From Hydrogenophaga sp. (GTDB taxonomy: Bacteria > Pseudomonadota > Gammaproteobacteria > Burkholderiales > Burkholderiaceae_C): DNA of 64,000 nucleotides. The position numbers and the translations under genes are program-made. Under the pieces are notes generated by a model. That model was given only the letters and a program-made list of their open reading frames with translations, was not told the origin of the DNA and made no database searches. Within the stretch, counting starts at the first letter, position 1, and every line of letters begins with the position of its first letter. Of the stretch, positions 1 through 8,746 are shown piece by piece. Location: positions 1 through 64,000 of the forward strand of contig NZ_JADMJO010000016.1 of the NCBI RefSeq assembly GCF_018780385.1, in the 5' to 3' direction.

Positions 1-2
1 TC

Positions 3-1052
3 AAGGAGCGCGGTGCCTGCAACAAGCTCGCGCAGCTGAGCGCCGACGAACGGGCGAGCGGCGTGATCGCCATGAGCGCGGGCAACCACGCGCAAGGTGT
101 GGCCTACCATGCCCACCGCTTGGGCATTCGCGCGGTGATCGTCATGCCGCGCTTCACGCCCGGGGTAAAGGTGGAGCGCACGCGCGGCTTCGGCGCCGAG
201 GTGGTGCTGCACGGCGACACGCTGGACGAGTCGCGCACCCACGCCCGCGAACTGGCGCAGCAGCAAGGCTTGGTGTTCGTGCACCCCTACGACGACGAAG
301 CCATCGTGGCCGGCCAGGGCACGGTGGCGCTGGAGATGCTGCGCGAGCAGCCGGATCTGGACACGCTGGTGGTGGCCATCGGCGGCGGCGGCCTGATCGC
401 CGGCATGGCCACGGCGGCCAAGGCGATCCGCCCGGACATCGAGATCATCGGCGTGCAGACCGAGCGGTTCCCCGCCATGGTCAATGCAATCAAGGGCACC
501 CACCTGCCGCAGGGCACAAGCACCATCGCCGAAGGCATTGCCGTGGGCACGCCGGGCGTGATCACCGAGGCCATCGTGCGCCAGAAGGTGGACGACCTGC
601 TGTTGGTCGACGAGGGCGACATCGAACAGGCCATCGTAATGCTGCTGGAAATCGAAAAGACGCTGGTGGAAGGCGCGGGCGCCGCCGGCCTGGCCGCGCT
701 GATCAAACACCCGGAGCGCTTCGCCGGCAAACGCGTGGGCCTGGTGCTGTGCGGCGGCAACATCGACCCGATGCTGCTGGCCTCCATCATCGAACGTGGC
801 ATGGTGCGCGCGGGCCGCTTGGCGCGCATCCAGGTCAACGCGCGCGACGTGCCGGGCAACCTGGCCCGCATCACCGCCACCGTGGCCGACGCGGGCGCCA
901 ACATCGACGAGGTGCACCACCAGCGCGCCTTCACGCTGCTGGCCGCGCAAAACGTCGCCATCGAACTGGTGCTGCAAACGCGCGGGCGCGAACACATCGC
1001 GCAGGTGATCGAACGCCTGCAGCAAGCGGGTTTCGAGACCGCGCTGCTCTGA
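3..1052 (+). CDS. ilvA: Threonine ammonia-lyase (threonine dehydratase), 5'-truncated by the window edge
   Basis: This PLP enzyme deaminates threonine to 2-oxobutanoate, usually feeding isoleucine synthesis. The reading frame is open from the left edge. Its first complete codon is the lysine of FKERGA-type sequence (KERGACNKL), the expected Schiff-base lysine, so only the extreme N terminus is missing. SAGNHAQGVA follows, and a glycine-rich phosphate-binding loop (IGGGGLIAG) lies near nt 378-404. The last 80 or so residues (VPGNLARITATVADAGANI) look like a single ACT regulatory domain. One ACT domain and about 350 visible residues fit the roughly 400-residue short form better than the 500-residue two-ACT E. 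coli IlvA. The internal ATG at 72 is not a start, because the conserved sequence continues upstream of it. Confidence 0.93.
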   Translation, partial: KERGACNKLAQLSADERASGVIAMSAGNHAQGVAYHAHRLGIRAVIVMPRFTPGVKVERTRGFGAEVVLHGDTLDESRTHARELAQQQGLVFVHPYDDEAIVAGQGTVALEMLREQPDLDTLVVAIGGGGLIAGMATAAKAIRPDIEIIGVQTERFPAMVNAIKGTHLPQGTSTIAEGIAVGTPGVITEAIVRQKVDDLLLVDEGDIEQAIVMLLEIEKTLVEGAGAAGLAALIKHPERFAGKRVGLVLCGGNIDPMLLASIIERGMVRAGRLARIQVNARDVPGNLARITATVADAGANIDEVHHQRAFTLLAAQNVAIELVLQTRGREHIAQVIERLQQAGFETALL

Positions 1053-1134
1053 GTTCAGGCGCGAAGCCTGGTTGACGCTGGCCGAGGCGCTCTGCATCAT
1101 GGCCCGGTCCTGACACACCAATCCGAGGAGCGCC

Positions 1135-2595
1135 ATGAACACCAACGCCCTGTGGGAATCGCTGCAAAGCAATCTCGGCACCCACATCCCTCAGTTGCTC
1201 GGTGCGCTGGCCATCTTCATTCTGGGCTGGCTGATCGCCGTGGTCGTGCGGGCGGCCACGCGCAAGAGCCTGGGCTTCATCGGCGTCAACCACCGCTTCG
1301 GCAAGCTCACCGGCACGGGTGTGGACATCGAGGGCGCCGTGGCACTCGCCCTGTTCTGGGTGGTGATCCTGCTCACGTTGATGGCGGTGTTCAATTCGCT
1401 GAACCTGGCCATCGTCTCCGGCCCGTTCTCGGCATTCGCCACGCAGCTGTTTGAATACGCACCGCGCCTGCTTGGCGGCCTGGTGCTGGCGCTGGTGGGC
1501 TGGCTGGTGGCCAGCGTGGTGCGCGCCCTCACGCAGAAGCTGCTCGACAAGACCACGCTGGACGACAAGCTCTCGGAACACGCCGACATGGCGCCCATGA
1601 GCGAAGGTCTGGCGGGCGCGTTGTTCTGGCTCGTGATCCTGCTGTTCGTGCCAGCCATCCTGGGCGCGCTGCAGCTCGAAGGTCTGCTGGATCCCCTGCG
1701 CAACATGGTCACAAAGACACTGGACATGCTGCCCAACGTGGTGGCGGCGTTTGTGATCGGTGGCGTGGGCTGGATCGTGGCCACCGTGCTGTGCAACCTC
1801 ACCACACACCTCAGTCGCACGGCAGGCATCGACAAGCTGGGCGCCCGCGCAGGTCTGGCCGAGTCGGTACGCCTGTCCAGCGCGATCGGCATGCTGGTCT
1901 TCATCGCGGTATTTTTGCCCTCGCTCATCGCCGCGCTGGACGCCCTGAAGATCGAAGCCATCTCGCGCCCCGCGACCGACATGCTGGGCACCCTGATGCA
2001 GGCCGTTCCCCACATCATCGCTGCCGGCCTGATCCTGGTGATCACCTGGCTGGTGGCCAGCTTTGCCAGCCAGTTGCTGGCCAGCCTGCTCGCCACGCTG
2101 GGCTTTGACACGCTGCCTGCACGCGTGGGGCTGGCCCACGCGTTCGAGAAGACCAGCGCCTCCCGCGTGGTTGGCCGGGTGGTGCTGTTTTTCGCCATGC
2201 TGTTCGCCACGGTGGAGGCGGCCGCGCAACTCGGGTTCCACCAGGTCAGCGACATCGTGACCAGCTTCATACGCTTCGGCGGCGACATCCTGCTGGGCTC
2301 GGCGATCCTGGTGATCGGCTTCTGGCTGGCGAACGTGGCCCATGACGCCATCGACCGCGCCAGCGGCGCGCGCACCCAGGGGCTCGCACGCATCGGCCGC
2401 TACGCGATCCTGGCGCTGGTGATCGCGATGGGCCTGCGCGCCATGGGCCTCGCCGATGACATCGTCAACCTCGCCTTCGGTCTCACGCTGGGCGCGGTGG
2501 CGGTGGCCGTTGCACTGTCGTTCGGCCTGGGCGGGCGCGAGGCGGCTGGCAAACTGATGGATCACTGGCTCGCCCGTTTCCGCAAAGAGGACTGA
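1135..2595 (+). CDS. Mechanosensitive-channel-like protein with repeated TM-helix domains
   Basis: This 486-residue, very hydrophobic protein has a recurring unit of two membrane helices joined by a short amphipathic stretch, recognisable about four times (for example LLGGLVLALVGWLVA, VVAAFVIGGVGWIVA, IIAAGLILVITWLVA). This is the conserved TM-helix repeat of the CmpX-type MscS relatives. The final helix ends in FGLGGREAAGK, which resembles the pore-lining helix of MscS. The protein stops about a dozen residues later, so it lacks the cytoplasmic beta domain of true MscS. GAGGAG precedes the ATG by a short spacer. Its stop abuts the next gene's start with no gap. A role in osmotic or membrane-tension response is inferred from the family only. 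Confidence 0.85.
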   Translation: MNTNALWESLQSNLGTHIPQLLGALAIFILGWLIAVVVRAATRKSLGFIGVNHRFGKLTGTGVDIEGAVALALFWVVILLTLMAVFNSLNLAIVSGPFSAFATQLFEYAPRLLGGLVLALVGWLVASVVRALTQKLLDKTTLDDKLSEHADMAPMSEGLAGALFWLVILLFVPAILGALQLEGLLDPLRNMVTKTLDMLPNVVAAFVIGGVGWIVATVLCNLTTHLSRTAGIDKLGARAGLAESVRLSSAIGMLVFIAVFLPSLIAALDALKIEAISRPATDMLGTLMQAVPHIIAAGLILVITWLVASFASQLLASLLATLGFDTLPARVGLAHAFEKTSASRVVGRVVLFFAMLFATVEAAAQLGFHQVSDIVTSFIRFGGDILLGSAILVIGFWLANVAHDAIDRASGARTQGLARIGRYAILALVIAMGLRAMGLADDIVNLAFGLTLGAVAVAVALSFGLGGREAAGKLMDHWLARFRKED

Positions 2596-3021
2596 ATGAC
2601 CCATCCGCTGCCCCCCATGTCCGTTGAATCACTGCAAGGCCTGCTGTCCGCTTGGTTTGCCCCCTGGGTCCAGGCGCTGGGCTTGCAGGTCGAGTCGTTT
2701 GCCGACGGCGAAGTGACGCTGCGTCTGCCGCAGAACGACCAGCTCTCGCGCGTGGGCGGCATGCTGTGCGGCCAGGCCATGATGTCGGCCGCGGACACCG
2801 CCATGGTGCTGGCCATCGTCACGCAGTTGGGGGATCAGCGCCCCATGACCACGGTGCAGCTCAACACCAGCTTCTTGAAGCCTCTCTCCGGCCAGGACGC
2901 CCGCATCACCGCACGCGTGATCCGCGCCGGCAAGAGCCTGGTGTTCGGCGAAATCGACATCGCTGGCGCCACCGACGGGCGCAGCGTGTGCCGCGCGAGC
3001 ACCACCTACGCCTTGCTCTGA
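2596..3021 (+). CDS. PaaI-type hotdog thioesterase
   Basis: A 141-residue single hotdog domain probably hydrolyses an acyl- or aryl-CoA thioester. The central GGMLCGQAMMSAADTAMVLA stretch matches the HGG-type helix region of PaaI-like enzymes, with the usual HGG replaced by VGGMLCG. It is followed by the strand TTVQLNTSFLKP. The ATG directly follows the TGA of the upstream membrane-protein gene (TGAATG), so translational coupling is likely. The substrate cannot be read from the sequence. Confidence 0.85.
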   Translation: MTHPLPPMSVESLQGLLSAWFAPWVQALGLQVESFADGEVTLRLPQNDQLSRVGGMLCGQAMMSAADTAMVLAIVTQLGDQRPMTTVQLNTSFLKPLSGQDARITARVIRAGKSLVFGEIDIAGATDGRSVCRASTTYALL

Positions 3022-3071
3022 AGCGTCTGCCTTAAAATCGCCGGAGTTTTGAACCACCTTGCGGAGAGCCC

Positions 3072-3215
3072 ATGTCCCAGCACAACCACAACACCCCCAG
3101 CGACCAGCCCCAAGACGTGGTGGAGTCCATCGTTCCCATGATGCCCATCGTGCTGCCCATCGCCGGCGGTGTGCTGATGTTCCTGCTGGCCTTCATCGCC
3201 GTTTTCATGGCCTGA
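3072..3215 (+). CDS. Small single-span membrane protein (47 aa)
   Basis: This short reading frame has a polar, His/Asn/Gln-rich N terminus (MSQHNHNTPSDQPQD) followed by one long hydrophobic helix (IVLPIAGGVLMFLLAFIAVFM) up to the stop. A purine-rich GGAGAG lies just before the ATG. A strong intrinsic terminator begins 22 nt after the stop, as expected for a real transcription-unit end. No function is recognised. It sits between the thioesterase gene and pckG. Confidence 0.65.
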   Translation: MSQHNHNTPSDQPQDVVESIVPMMPIVLPIAGGVLMFLLAFIAVFMA

Positions 3216-3236
3216 GCCAGCGCGCTCCGGCTTCAC

Positions 3237-3273
3237 GGCCGAACGCCCCCGCGGGCGTTCGGCCGTTTTGTTT
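3237..3273 (+). terminator. Rho-independent terminator
   Basis: A perfect 12-bp stem (GGCCGAACGCCC with its complement) around a CCGC loop is followed by GTTTTGTTT. It closes the transcription unit that ends with the small membrane protein. Confidence 0.9.
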
Positions 3274-3585
3274 GGCGTCGCGGGGCTCTTCTCCGATCAC
3301 TGTTTAATGCATCACGTTATGCGGGTTTTGCATGTAACCAGTTCGTAACCTGCCGCCCACTTTCATAAAATCGAGGCAAGGACGACACACGGACCGAGCC
3401 GCGGGCACACCAACCCGCCCCTTGTCCCTCTTGCTGCCGGGCGCCAACCGCCCCACAGCCACCAGCGCCGACCGCCCCTTTCAAGCACAAGGGACCCTGA
3501 CAGCCGCCCAGTTGCATATTTTCTGCAGCCCGCGGCTGTCGGCGTCTCTGGTGCCCACCGGTTATCAACTTCTGGAGCCTTTTCC
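3274..3585 (+). promoter_or_regulatory. Long upstream region of pckG
   Basis: This is 312 bases without a gene. A possible sigma70 promoter is TTCGTA at 3342-3347, 18 nt, then TAAAAT at 3366-3371. If it is correct, pckG has an untranslated leader of about 210 nt, C-rich and with no obvious repeat. TGGAGCC just before the ATG at 3586 is a weak ribosome binding site. No clear operator was found. Confidence 0.35.
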
Positions 3586-5442
3586 ATGAACTCTCCCGTG
3601 ATGCAGGGCCTGACCCTCAACACCCCCTCCTATGTGAAGAATGCCCGGCTGATCGCCTGGGTGGCCGACATGGCCGCCCTGTGCAAGCCCGACACGGTGG
3701 TCTGGTGCGATGGCAGCGACGAGGAATACGCCCGCCTGTGCGAGCAACTGGTGAGCGCCGGCACGATGAAGCGGCTCAACCCGGTCAAACGTCCCAACAG
3801 CTTCCTGGCCTGCTCCGACCCGTCGGACGTGGCTCGCGTGGAAGACCGCACCTTCATCTGCAGCAACAAGCAGGAAGACGCTGGCCCGACCAACAACTGG
3901 AAGGCACCGGCCGAGATGCGCGCCACCCTGCAACCGCTGTTTGACGGCTGCATGCGCGGGCGCACCATGTATGTGGTGCCGTTCAGCATGGGCCCGCTGG
4001 GCAGCCCGATCGCCCACATCGGCATCGAGCTCTCCGACAGTGCCTACGTGGCGGTCAACATGAAGCTCATGACCCGCATGGGCAAGGCCGTGTTCGACGT
4101 GCTGGGCACCGATGGCGAATTCGTGCCGTGCGTGCACACCGTGGGCGCACCGCTCGCTGCTGGCGAGACGGACCAGACCGGCTGGCCGTGCAACCCCACC
4201 ACCAAGTACATCGTCCACTACCCCGAAACGCGCGAGATCTGGAGCTACGGCTCGGGCTACGGCGGCAACGCGCTGCTGGGCAAGAAGTGCTTCGCGCTGC
4301 GCATCGCCTCCACCATGGGCAAGCAGCAGGGCTGGCTCGCCGAGCACATGCTCATCCTGGGCGTGACCAACCCCGAAGGCAAGAAATACCACGTGGCAGC
4401 CGCCTTCCCCAGCGCCTGTGGCAAGACCAACTTCGCCATGCTGATCCCACCCAAGGGCTTCGAGGGCTGGAGCGTCACCACCATCGGTGACGACATCGCC
4501 TGGATCAAGCCGCGCGCCGATGGCCGCCTGTACGCGATCAACCCCGAAGCGGGCTATTTCGGTGTGGCGCCAGGCACCAACACCATGACCAACCCGAACT
4601 GCATGGCCAGCCTGGACCGCGACGTGATCTTCACCAACGTGGCCCTGACCGACGACGGCGACGTGTGGTGGGAAGGCATGAGCGATGCACCTGGGCACGC
4701 CATCGACTGGCAGGGCAAGGACTGGACGCCCCAGATCGCCAAGGAAACCGGCGCCAAGGCCGCCCACCCCAACGCCCGCTTCACCGTGGCCGCCACCAAC
4801 AACCCGGCGCTCGACCCGGCCTGGGACGATCCGGCCGGCGTGCCGATCGACGCCTTCATCTTCGGTGGCCGCCGCTCCACCACCGTGCCGCTGGTGACCG
4901 AAGCCCGCAACTGGACCGAAGGCGTCTACATGGCCGCCACCATGGGCTCGGAAACCACCGCCGCCGCCTTTGGCGCGCAGGGCGTGGTGCGCCGCGACCC
5001 GTTCGCCATGCTGCCCTTCACCGGCTACAACATGAGCGACTATTTCCAGCACTGGCTGGACATGGGCGATCAGCTCACGAACCAGGGCGCCAAGCTGCCC
5101 GGCATCTTCTGTGTGAACTGGTTCCGCAAGGACGAGGCCGGCAAGTTCGTCTGGCCCGGTTTTGGTGAAAACATGCGCGTCCTCAAGTGGATGATCGACC
5201 GCCTGGAAGGCCGTGGCCAGGGCACCGAGCACGCCTTCGGCGTGAGCCCGCGCTATGAAGACATCCATTGGGACGGCCTGAACTTCTCGGCCGAGCAGTA
5301 CAAGACCGTCACCCACATCGACAGCGCCGCCTGGATGAAGGAACTCGAACTGCACAGCGAGCTGTTCACCCAACTGGCTCACCACCTGCCACGGGAACTC
5401 GAGGAGACAAAAGCGAAGATCGAGAAGCGCCTGGCCGCCTAG
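3586..5442 (+). CDS. pckG: Phosphoenolpyruvate carboxykinase (GTP)
   Basis: This gluconeogenic enzyme converts oxaloacetate plus GTP to PEP, CO2 and GDP. At 618 residues it has the usual length of the GTP-dependent family. The hallmark P-loop [12 protein letters not shown] carries the reactive cysteine (C278) and Lys280. The family sequences [19 protein letters not shown] ([16 protein letters not shown]), [10 protein letters not shown] and NCMASL are all present. It is monocistronic: a terminator precedes its promoter region and another follows the stop. The long antisense reading frame over the gene is a composition shadow. Confidence 0.97.
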   Translation: MNSPVMQGLTLNTPSYVKNARLIAWVADMAALCKPDTVVWCDGSDEEYARLCEQLVSAGTMKRLNPVKRPNSFLACSDPSDVARVEDRTFICSNKQEDAGPTNNWKAPAEMRATLQPLFDGCMRGRTMYVVPFSMGPLGSPIAHIGIELSDSAYVAVNMKLMTRMGKAVFDVLGTDGEFVPCVHTVGAPLAAGETDQTGWPCNPTTKYIVHYPETREIWSYGSGYGGNALLGKKCFALRIASTMGKQQGWLAEHMLILGVTNPEGKKYHVAAAFPSACGKTNFAMLIPPKGFEGWSVTTIGDDIAWIKPRADGRLYAINPEAGYFGVAPGTNTMTNPNCMASLDRDVIFTNVALTDDGDVWWEGMSDAPGHAIDWQGKDWTPQIAKETGAKAAHPNARFTVAATNNPALDPAWDDPAGVPIDAFIFGGRRSTTVPLVTEARNWTEGVYMAATMGSETTAAAFGAQGVVRRDPFAMLPFTGYNMSDYFQHWLDMGDQLTNQGAKLPGIFCVNWFRKDEAGKFVWPGFGENMRVLKWMIDRLEGRGQGTEHAFGVSPRYEDIHWDGLNFSAEQYKTVTHIDSAAWMKELELHSELFTQLAHHLPRELEETKAKIEKRLAA

Positions 5443-5516
5443 GGCCAGAGCTCCGACAGGGTTCGCTGCACGATCTGCGGCGCTCCTCAAGCCTCCCGGG
5501 TCAAGAAGCCCGGGCG

Positions 5517-5549
5517 AAAAAAAAGCCACCGGACCTGGTGGCTTTTTTG
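5517..5549. terminator. Bidirectional Rho-independent terminator
   Basis: The stem AAAAGCCACC pairs with GGTGGCTTTT around a GGACCT loop. It is flanked by A residues on one side and T residues on the other, so it can end transcription from both pckG (+) and the convergent gene at 5578-6123 (-). A second palindrome built from two CCCGGG copies lies just upstream (about 5496-5514). Confidence 0.88.
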
Positions 5550-5577
5550 TGGGCGCGCGCCCGAGGCGCGTTGGCGC

Positions 5578-6123
5578 TCAGAGGTAGCGGTTGTGCAGGT
5601 GGCGTGCAGCGCGTGCTTTGCCCAGACGCTCCCAGTACGACTCGGCGGGCGCTGCGGCTTCAGCCCGCACGGGCAGACCCAGCGGCGCCAGTGCAGCGTC
5701 GAACGTTTCGACAGGTTCGTCCAGCTCGGCGCGGGTACGGGCCAGGGTCAGCTCGCTCATCAGGCGGGGGTCGAGGCGGGCCATCTCCCACAAGCGGGTT
5801 TCCGCGCGGGCCTCCGCCATGGATTGCGACCAGCTGTCGAGCACCACCATGCCGCGGCGAGCAAGGCGGCGGGCCGAATCGGCAAACAAGGCCATGCCGG
5901 CGAACACGACCACCCACAGGAACACCCAGGCGAGCAAGAGATGGCCATCGGCCCAGGTGCTGACCACACGATCCGCCAGGATGACCATGGCAGCGACCAC
6001 GGCGGCCAGCAACAGGGCAGCCAGGCTGCGCGAGCTGTCGGTGTGGCGACGGGTCTGCTTGGCCGACGGTGTACGACCGAGGCCCAGTGAAACGGAAGAG
6101 GGGGTGGATGCGAGGCTGCTCAT
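5578..6123 (-). CDS. Membrane protein of unknown function, two predicted spans
   Basis: This 181-residue protein has a Ser/Thr/Arg-rich N terminus, two adjacent hydrophobic helices at about residues 33-50 and 63-82, and a charged helical cytoplasmic part rich in Ala, Arg and Glu. The C terminus WERLGKARAARHLHNRYL is strongly basic and aromatic. No family is recognised. Its strong promoter lies in the intergenic region shared with the LysR gene. GGAGTT precedes the ATG on the minus strand. Confidence 0.75.
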   Translation of the reverse strand: MSSLASTPSSVSLGLGRTPSAKQTRRHTDSSRSLAALLLAAVVAAMVILADRVVSTWADGHLLLAWVFLWVVVFAGMALFADSARRLARRGMVVLDSWSQSMAEARAETRLWEMARLDPRLMSELTLARTRAELDEPVETFDAALAPLGLPVRAEAAAPAESYWERLGKARAARHLHNRYL

Positions 6124-6146
6124 GGCGAACTCCTAAGGAGGGATAA

Positions 6147-6230
6147 ATGTCTTTTGGACAACGCAATACTAGGGTTAACCCGCGGTTCTTGCCAATTTAT
6201 CTTTGTGATGATTTACATTCACAGGGGTGA
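6147..6230 (+). CDS. Candidate 27-codon leader peptide upstream of and overlapping the LysR gene
   Basis: AAGGAGG, a full Shine-Dalgarno sequence, stands five bases before an ATG opening a short frame (MSFGQRNTRVNPRFLPIYLC, then seven more residues). Its TGA overlaps the GTG start of the LysR gene as GTGA. The AAGGAG is half of the palindrome CTCCTAAGGAG (6130-6140), whose other half serves the divergent gene. Against it: the only convincing promoter here points left, and a transcript starting downstream of 6147 would lack the peptide. Confidence 0.35.
   Translation: MSFGQRNTRVNPRFLPIYLCDDLHSQG
6166..6195 (-). promoter_or_regulatory. Sigma70-type promoter for the 5578-6123 gene
   Basis: On the minus strand TTGGCA (6195-6190) is followed after 18 nt by TAGTAT (6171-6166). 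This is the best consensus-like promoter in the intergenic region, and it reads away from the LysR gene. Confidence 0.6.
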
Positions 6231-7237
6231 TAAATAGCTTGAACTTCCGCACGCTCGATCTGAACCTGCTTCGGGTGTTCGACGAGGTGATGACCGAGCG
6301 CAACCTCACCCGCGCCGCCCACAATCTCGCCATGACGCAGCCCGCGGTGAGCAACGCGTTGCGACGGCTGCGCGAGGTGGTGGGCGACGATCTGGTGCGC
6401 CGCTCCGGCTATGGCGTGGAACCCACGCCGCTGGCGCTGAGCCTGTGGCCGTCGGTGCGCGACGCGCTGCACTTGCTGCGTGAATCCCTGGCGCCGGGCA
6501 CCTTCGACCCCGTGAGTGCGCACAACGCCTTCGTGCTGGCCATGGCCGACGCCACCGCAGCCAAACTCGTGCCCGGCCTCATGGACATCTTCGAGACCGA
6601 AGCGCCCGGGGTGAACCTGCGGGTCGTGCCGTTGACCACCCGCGACCCGCGCGATCTGCTGGAAAACGGCTCGGCCGATCTGGCGATCGGGCATTTTCCG
6701 GGCGCGCTGGCCGAGCTCGGAGCCCTGCACCTCCAGGAGAACAACCCGCAGTTCCTGCACCAGCGCCTGTACGACGGCGAATACGTGGTGGTGATGCGCA
6801 AGGGCCACCCCCTGGCCGGACAGCCGTTGAGCCTGGACGCGTACTGCGACGCGCGCCACCTGCTGGTGAGTTTCTCGGGGCGCCCTTTTGGCTTTGTCGA
6901 TGAGGCCCTGGCCGCGCTCTCCCGCCAGCGGCGCGTGGTGCTCACGGTCAACCAGTTCTTCACCGCCGGGCGTGTGGTGGCCACCACCGATTTGCTCACG
7001 GTGCTGCCGCGGCACTTTGTCGGCGCCACCGGCATGGAACACGAACTCGCCCTGGTTGACCTGCCCTTGCAGGTGCCGGCCGTGCATGTGGACGCGCTGT
7101 GGCACCGCCAGGCCACCCACAACAGCGCGCACCGTTGGCTGCGGCAAGCGGTTGAGCGGGCGTCTGCGGTCGGCTTTCGCAATGTCAAGGCGGCGCCGGA
7201 GCCCACGCGGGCGCGCAAGGCCAAAAAGGGAGACTGA
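6227..7237 (+). CDS. LysR-family transcriptional regulator
   Basis: This 336-residue regulator has an N-terminal winged helix-turn-helix (LDLNLLRVFDEVM through TQPAVSNALRRLRE, about residues 9-60) and a LysR substrate-binding domain. It ends in a basic Lys/Arg tail. The GTG at 6227 has no good ribosome binding site and overlaps the stop of the candidate leader peptide. A TTG at 6239 would give the common MNFRTLDLNLLRVFDEV beginning and is an alternative start. It is divergent from the membrane-protein gene at 5578-6123, so that gene may be its target. The ligand is unknown. Confidence 0.88.
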   Translation: MINSLNFRTLDLNLLRVFDEVMTERNLTRAAHNLAMTQPAVSNALRRLREVVGDDLVRRSGYGVEPTPLALSLWPSVRDALHLLRESLAPGTFDPVSAHNAFVLAMADATAAKLVPGLMDIFETEAPGVNLRVVPLTTRDPRDLLENGSADLAIGHFPGALAELGALHLQENNPQFLHQRLYDGEYVVVMRKGHPLAGQPLSLDAYCDARHLLVSFSGRPFGFVDEALAALSRQRRVVLTVNQFFTAGRVVATTDLLTVLPRHFVGATGMEHELALVDLPLQVPAVHVDALWHRQATHNSAHRWLRQAVERASAVGFRNVKAAPEPTRARKAKKGD

Positions 7238-7261
7238 CGGTCCCTGGCCGACAATGACCAC

Positions 7262-8182
7262 ATGAACATCCAGCTGCTCAGCGACCTGCACCTCGAAGCC
7301 AACCCCGCCTTTGTGCCCGTGCCCGCGGGAGATGCCGATCTGCTCGTGCTGGCCGGTGACATCGGCTCGTACCAGGTGCGCCGCGATGGCAGCGTGATGG
7401 GCGAACCCGACTGGGGGCTGCAACGGTTTTCTCCCCTGCCCCAATACGCGGGCTGGCCCGCGCCGGTGGTGTACGTGCCCGGCAACCACGAATACGACGC
7501 GCTGGACCTGGACAAGGCGCACGCCGAACTGCGCAAGGTGTGCGACCGGCTCGGCATCCAGTGGCTGGAGCGCGAAACCCTGCAGATGCAGGGCGTGCGC
7601 CTGATCGGCACCACGCTCTGGAGCGATTACGACGCGCTGGGTGAACATGCCCCGACGCCGACACCCGCCCGGCACGGCCGGGCCGGCGCGGTACCACCCA
7701 AACGCGCACCCGATCCGCTGACCCACCGTCTCCAGCAGCGCGAAAAAGCCTTTCGCGCCGCCAACCACTACCTGGTGAAGATGGGGGGCCAGCGCCACGG
7801 CCGCCTGTTCGACGCGGAGGCGATGCGCGCGCTGGCGCTGGAATGCCAGGCCTGGTTGCGCGATGCGCTGGCCGAGCCGTTCGACGGCCCGACGGTGGTC
7901 ATCACCCACTTTGCTCCCACGCTGCACAGCATGGACCCGCGCTACGGCAGAAGCCCGGGCACGGCGGGCTTCTGCAACGGTCTGGACGAACTGCTGCCGC
8001 TGGCCGACTTGTGGCTGCATGGCCACCTGCATTGCCCGACCGACGTGCAGGTGGGGCGTTGCCGCATCGTGGCCAACCCGCTGGGCTATCACGACAAGAA
8101 CGAGCAGGCCGGCTTTGTGCCCGCCTGCTGCATCCGCGTGAACCCAATCGCTGCGCCGCACGGCAAGGTACACGCTGTTTGA
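7262..8182 (+). CDS. Calcineurin-like metallophosphoesterase
   Basis: This 306-residue cytoplasmic-looking phosphoesterase carries the whole metal-binding set: D8-L-H10 (LSDLHLE), GD at residues 32-33 (LAGDI), GNHE at 74-77, a later ITHFAPT histidine and a C-terminal HGHLH. An insertion rich in Pro and Arg (about residues 130-165) separates the halves. It follows the LysR gene by 24 nt on the same strand and may be co-transcribed. The substrate is not deducible. Confidence 0.9.
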   Translation: MNIQLLSDLHLEANPAFVPVPAGDADLLVLAGDIGSYQVRRDGSVMGEPDWGLQRFSPLPQYAGWPAPVVYVPGNHEYDALDLDKAHAELRKVCDRLGIQWLERETLQMQGVRLIGTTLWSDYDALGEHAPTPTPARHGRAGAVPPKRAPDPLTHRLQQREKAFRAANHYLVKMGGQRHGRLFDAEAMRALALECQAWLRDALAEPFDGPTVVITHFAPTLHSMDPRYGRSPGTAGFCNGLDELLPLADLWLHGHLHCPTDVQVGRCRIVANPLGYHDKNEQAGFVPACCIRVNPIAAPHGKVHAV

Positions 8183-8254
8183 GGCAGCGCAAATGTCAGC
8201 CTTGCGAAGACCCTACACTCGCTCATTCACACCTGACCCAACAAGGAGACCCTC

Positions 8255-8677
8255 ATGAAGATCCTGCTCGCAGTCGACGGCAGCGCGTACACCAAGAAGA
8301 TGCTGGCCTACCTGGCGACCCACGACGAGATGTTCGGCAGCAGCAACTCGGTGACCCTCATCACGGTGCAAGCCCCGTTGCCTCCACGGGCACGCGCTGC
8401 GGTCGGTGCCGAAGTGGCCAACGGCTACTACGCCGATGAAGCCGCCAAGATCACCGCACCGGTGGTGAAATTCCTCAAGCGCCACGGCATGGACGCCACC
8501 GTCATCCAGAAGGTTGGGTCGGCGGGTGAAGTGATCGCCAAGGCCGCGGACAGCGGCAAGTTCGACCTGTTGGTGATGGGCTCACACGGCCACAGCGCAC
8601 TGGGCAATCTGGTGATGGGTTCGGTGGCCACCATTGTTCTGGCCCATTGTGGTGTGCCGGTGTTGCTGGTTCGCTGA
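8255..8677 (+). CDS. Universal stress protein (UspA family)
   Basis: This 140-residue single Usp domain has the ATP-binding G-2x-G-9x-G(S/T) motif in VMGSHGHSALGNLVMGSVAT, preceded by the DLLVMGS strand. The N-terminal ILLAVDGS strand is typical. AAGGAGA lies seven bases before the ATG. A terminator follows the stop closely, so this looks like a single-gene unit. Confidence 0.93.
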   Translation: MKILLAVDGSAYTKKMLAYLATHDEMFGSSNSVTLITVQAPLPPRARAAVGAEVANGYYADEAAKITAPVVKFLKRHGMDATVIQKVGSAGEVIAKAADSGKFDLLVMGSHGHSALGNLVMGSVATIVLAHCGVPVLLVR

Positions 8678-8694
8678 CCCCACCCGTACCCCAA

Positions 8695-8723
8695 CAAAAA
8701 AGGCCGCATCTGCGGCCTTTTTT
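8695..8723 (+). terminator. Rho-independent terminator after the usp gene
   Basis: AGGCCGCA (8701-8708) pairs with TGCGGCCT (8711-8718), flanked by A6 and T6. It can act in both directions; the next gene (TetR) converges on it. Confidence 0.88.
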
Positions 8724-8746
8724 ATTGGGGCGAGGGGGAGGAGGCA

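Noticed and set aside
3565..5529. Long open frame antisense to pckG (over 600 codons)
   Set aside because: High-GC coding DNA leaves antisense frames open; the product is His/Gly/Ala-rich with no domain, while the sense strand is a clear PckG.
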